Below are positions 7,088-9,400 of a stretch of 9,400 nucleotides of DNA, in pieces. Source of the DNA: Campylobacterota bacterium (GTDB taxonomy: Bacteria > Campylobacterota > Campylobacteria > Campylobacterales > Sulfurovaceae). The stretch spans positions 1-9,400 of the forward strand of contig JAHZJZ010000065.1 in NCBI GenBank assembly GCA_022600655.1. Direction: 5' to 3'. Made by a program: the position numbers and the translations under genes. Position 1 is the first letter of the stretch. Each line of letters begins with the position of its first letter. The notes under the pieces are model-generated. The model made no database searches. It was not told the origin of the DNA and saw only the letters and a program-made list of their open reading frames with translations.

Positions 7088-7672
7088 CTATGTTTTTATT
7101 AGTCGTGTATCAAATGATAGAGCTGAGAGCATGGTGAAAAATACCATGACTGCAAATGCTGTAGCCCCAGTTCCAGGCATGATTTGTACCGATGAGAAAT
7201 GAATGAGTACTGAGAGTATGGCTACTACAAAGACATCAATCATGGACCATGAACCAATCGCTTCTGTAATGTAAAAAAGTTTGTGTTTATCGACCTTCGA
7301 TGATTTAACATTATACTTTGTTGAAATTAGAAGATAGGTTATAAATAGAAATTTTAAGATAGGAACAAAAACAGATGCTAACAAAATAATCAAAGCCACA
7401 GGGTAAGAACCAGCTTCCCAAAGTACCATAATACCCCCTAATATGGTATTTTCATGACTAACACCTAACTTTTTAGTGATTAAAATAGGATAGAAGTTGG
7501 CAGGAATATAAAATATAATGGCTGTAATAAGAAAAGCCAAAGTTCTATGGTAACTTACCCTTTTCTCTCTGTAGATTTTCTCTTTACATCGTCTACAATA
7601 TATCTCTCCACCTTTGTCAATGTTGACAGCTTCACAGATAGGACATCTAATAAATTTATCTTTTGTTAGCAT
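7088..7672 (-). CDS. pqiA: PqiA-like inner-membrane protein, second module (split PqiA)
   Basis: I chose ATG7672 (194 residues). It is preceded by AGGGG five bases upstream. The longer in-frame ATG at 7696 adds only MKRPIGVT, has no clear Shine-Dalgarno and would overlap the previous gene by 41 bases rather than 17. Residues 10-28 form a C4 zinc ribbon (C-P-I-C ... C-R-R-C). Four membrane segments follow at ~45-63, ~90-118, ~143-158 and ~172-186. Family-like blocks are LWEAGSYPVALIILLASVFVPILKF (~84-108), IGSWSMIDVFVVAILSVLI and the C-terminal SFDTRLI. PqiA partners PqiB at the inner membrane. In E. coli it is one protein of about 417 residues with two such modules, while here each module is a separate gene. 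Position and direction place it between module 1 and pqiB. Confidence 0.85.
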   Translation of the reverse strand: MLTKDKFIRCPICEAVNIDKGGEIYCRRCKEKIYREKRVSYHRTLAFLITAIIFYIPANFYPILITKKLGVSHENTILGGIMVLWEAGSYPVALIILLASVFVPILKFLFITYLLISTKYNVKSSKVDKHKLFYITEAIGSWSMIDVFVVAILSVLIHFSSVQIMPGTGATAFAVMVFFTMLSALSFDTRLIKT

Positions 7673-8297
7673 TGTAACCCCTATAGGTCTCTTCATAGTT
7701 CATCCAGAGTTCATTAAAGCTAAGCCTTTTGATTAGTACTAAATCAAGCAGTAACACCAAAATAAATGCCACAAATGCAACCCCTAAATCTATCTGTGCA
7801 TAATCAAAGAGCTTAACCATCGCAACTAGTATGGAGATAAAAAAGATATCAACCATGCTCCATGGAATAAGTTTGGCTATTAAAATAAGCAGCTGTCTTA
7901 CCAAGCGAGGTGAGCTTTTTAGTTTCATAAGAAAAAGTAGTAAAATGGTTGAGCCTAATATCATAAGAGGAAAAAGAACAATTAAAAAGCTAAGCATTAT
8001 GCCTACCAAATAGTATTGGTGTTCAAAAATCACAATAAACAGAGAGTTTAAGTCCAAACTCTGATAAATCCCATTGATGTTAATACTAATAATAGTAAAA
8101 CTAAAAGCCACAATAAGTAAAACAAGAGCTGTAATACTGAGTGCCAAGGTTGTATTAAGAAGGTTATGATGATTTCGGTAGATAACTGTATCGCAGTACC
8201 TGCATAGTGCCTTAGTATGATGATGTAAAGGTATTTTCCTATGGAGTGTATGACACTTCTTACAAATAACAAGATTATCTAATTCACTTTTTTTCAT
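7656..8297 (-). CDS. pqiA: PqiA-like inner-membrane protein, first module (split PqiA)
   Basis: The product has 213 residues and is the first gene of the pqi operon. A C4 zinc ribbon is formed by C12-K-K-C15 and C32-R-Y-C35, with a histidine cluster (PLHHHTK) between the pairs. Membrane segments lie at ~49-74, ~97-125, ~149-165 and ~170-189. Family blocks are YYLVGIMLSFLIVLFPLMIL and LIPWSMVDIFFISILVAMVK, equivalent to GSWSMIDVF in the next gene. The two proteins are diverged copies of one module. The short charged tail (YEETYRGYNANKR) is coded in the overlap with the next gene. The Shine-Dalgarno is weak (TAAG only), and a -10 box lies just before the start, so translation may be leaderless. 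The role is an inner-membrane partner of PqiB in lipid or solute transport across the envelope. Confidence 0.82.
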   Translation of the reverse strand: MKKSELDNLVICKKCHTLHRKIPLHHHTKALCRYCDTVIYRNHHNLLNTTLALSITALVLLIVAFSFTIISININGIYQSLDLNSLFIVIFEHQYYLVGIMLSFLIVLFPLMILGSTILLLFLMKLKSSPRLVRQLLILIAKLIPWSMVDIFFISILVAMVKLFDYAQIDLGVAFVAFILVLLLDLVLIKRLSFNELWMNYEETYRGYNANKR

Positions 8298-8304
8298 AAC
8301 TTAG

Positions 8305-8313
8305 ATTATAGCA
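8305..8313 (-). promoter_or_regulatory. Extended -10 promoter of the pqi operon, very close to the start codon
   Basis: The minus strand reads TGCTATAAT, a perfect extended -10. It lies in the 23-base gap between the helicase stop and the first pqiA-like ATG. Only 7 bases separate the box from ATG8297, so the transcript would begin at or next to the A of the start codon. No good -35 is seen. Read-through from the helicase gene is also possible. Confidence 0.55.
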
Positions 8314-8320
8314 TTTGTAG

Positions 8321-9400
8321 CTAAAAGCGTAATGCCTCAGTAGTAATATACCCATTACCAAGCTGATGGTAGTAGTTGACTACACGAGTATCGACCTTTA
8401 CCATGCGTTGCAGATAAGAAGCAAGGTCACCACGGTTGAACTCTAGTTTGAGGTTTTGAGGGTTGATGGCTCTTGATATGGCTACATAGAATTGGCTTGG
8501 GGCGAAGATATTGTCTACATTACAGATGAGGTTGTCGATGCTCATCCCTTGGCTTTTATGGATGGTGACAGCGTAGGCTAATTTAAGAGGAAACTGTGAA
8601 AGGGTAGCAAGAGAGATACTTTTGACTTTTCCACTGTTATCACTTTGCATCTCTAGTAGGTCAAAATCGTGTCGCTCTACCCTTACAAATTCACTCTCTT
8701 TTTCAACGATAATATACTCATCTTCTATTTTATGAATGATTCCTCTCTCTCCATTGGCATATTTTCCCCATTTGTTAATGGTAAAGAGAACGGGTACACC
8801 CACTTTTAGTGTGAGTTGCTCCTCTACGGGCAAAACATTTTTCCATGTGGCTAGACGCTTTTCATGGACTTTTCCTTGATGCTCTTCTAGGGTAGCAAAG
8901 AGTAGATGTTCATCAGCATCAACAGCTTCAAGTTTCATTTTGTTCATGGCATTGACTTCAGCATTTCGTCCAAAAAGATAGGTGGGATTTTCATCTTTAA
9001 TCTCAGTGTTAGCCAGTCGGAGCATGTAGTTGGTTACTTCATTGTCACACTCTCCCACGCGTACTTTGTGTAAGATATGGGTAAACTCTGCATCGCTGGT
9101 TCGTTTCATTTGGGTAAGCTCTATGACAAGAGGTTCAAAACTTCGCCAAGCATCACTCTCAAAAGCATAGAGTTTATCACCAAACAAGTCACTGTTTTTC
9201 TGTCCATATTTTTGTACAGGAGGAAGTTGAAAAAAGTCTCCCACAAAGAGTAGTTTACCTAAGTACCCCATACTGCTTAGACGGTAGCTTATCATATCCA
9301 TCATATCAGAAGATACCATGGAAATTTCATCGATAATAATTAAGTCAGTGGCTTTGAGAATCTTTTTAAGTTCACTTAATCGGCTTCTGTTTCGTTTGTC
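8321..9400 (-). CDS. Pif1/RecD-type DNA helicase, C-terminal part (5' end beyond the window)
   Basis: The frame is open to the right edge, giving about 359 codons of an incomplete gene. The ATG at 9319 is internal, because the codons before it encode ATDLIIIDEISM, the Walker B motif (DE). Next are GKLLFVGDFFQLPPVQ (motif III, GD--QLPP), LVIELTQMKRT (motif IV-like), AYAVTIHKSQGMSID (motif V) and FYVAISRA (motif VI, arginine finger). These mark a superfamily 1B helicase of the Pif1/RecD group, a 5'-3' ATP-driven DNA unwinding enzyme. Pif1-type is favoured by 'IDEISMVSSDMMDMI' and the short distance from there to GDFFQLPP. The Walker A loop should lie just outside the window. A ~40-residue tail after motif VI ends LGNGYITTEALRF. 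No link to pqi function is known. Confidence 0.88.
   Translation of the reverse strand, partial: DKRNRSRLSELKKILKATDLIIIDEISMVSSDMMDMISYRLSSMGYLGKLLFVGDFFQLPPVQKYGQKNSDLFGDKLYAFESDAWRSFEPLVIELTQMKRTSDAEFTHILHKVRVGECDNEVTNYMLRLANTEIKDENPTYLFGRNAEVNAMNKMKLEAVDADEHLLFATLEEHQGKVHEKRLATWKNVLPVEEQLTLKVGVPVLFTINKWGKYANGERGIIHKIEDEYIIVEKESEFVRVERHDFDLLEMQSDNSGKVKSISLATLSQFPLKLAYAVTIHKSQGMSIDNLICNVDNIFAPSQFYVAISRAINPQNLKLEFNRGDLASYLQRMVKVDTRVVNYYHQLGNGYITTEALRF

Noticed and set aside
7673..7696. Longer start of the second PqiA-like gene at 7696
   Set aside because: It has no clear ribosome binding site and overlaps the upstream gene by 41 bases. ATG7672 has AGGGG five bases before it, and the zinc ribbon still lies fully inside.
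9317..9319. ATG at 9319 as the start of the helicase
   Set aside because: The frame stays open to the window edge and the codons upstream encode the Walker B motif, so this Met is internal.

Overview
The window looks like chromosomal DNA from an AT-rich Gram-negative bacterium. The style of the proteins (lysine-rich, short Sec signals ending in 'ADE', a split PqiA, a Pif1-like helicase beside the pqi genes) suggests Campylobacterota, perhaps close to Sulfurovum or Sulfurimonas. That placement is from memory and was not tested by any search.

Left part (1-4410, plus strand): a CHAT-domain caspase-like protease that has lost its N-terminus is followed 21 bases later by a large, apparently exported protein. 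The large protein carries about 13 WD40-type repeats, a beta-rich linker, a caspase-like (peptidase C14) domain and a terminal EF-hand-type calcium loop. Both proteases keep the His/Cys dyad. The CHAT reading frame has no credible start. Its first ~13 codons lie antisense to a reverse-transcriptase-like fragment (YxDD motif) on the minus strand that runs off the left edge, so the two sequences are joined abruptly near position 121-133. A second oddity is an AT-rich block (hand counts about 22-30% G+C) that starts at the end of the CHAT gene and stops inside the WD40-caspase gene near 3181. Sequence on both sides of it is about 40-45% G+C. The WD40 part therefore looks like an exchanged cassette in front of a conserved caspase module.

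Middle (4437-4814, minus strand): a small two-helix membrane protein with a coiled-coil tail and its own extended -10 promoter, convergent with the caspase gene and not assigned to a family.

Right part (4873-8297, minus strand): a compact intermembrane lipid transport operon in the order pqiA module 1, pqiA module 2, pqiB, pqiC, with overlaps or very short gaps. PqiA is split into two separate one-module proteins, each with its own C4 zinc ribbon. PqiB is an anchored protein with three MCE domains and a coiled-coil needle. PqiC is an outer-membrane lipoprotein partner. An extended -10 box sits only 7 bases before the first ATG, so the operon may start with a leaderless transcript.

Far right (8321-9400, minus strand): the C-terminal part of a Pif1/RecD-type DNA helicase that continues beyond the right edge. 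There is no gene-free stretch over 300 bases, and I found no tRNA, rRNA, CRISPR array or complete insertion sequence.
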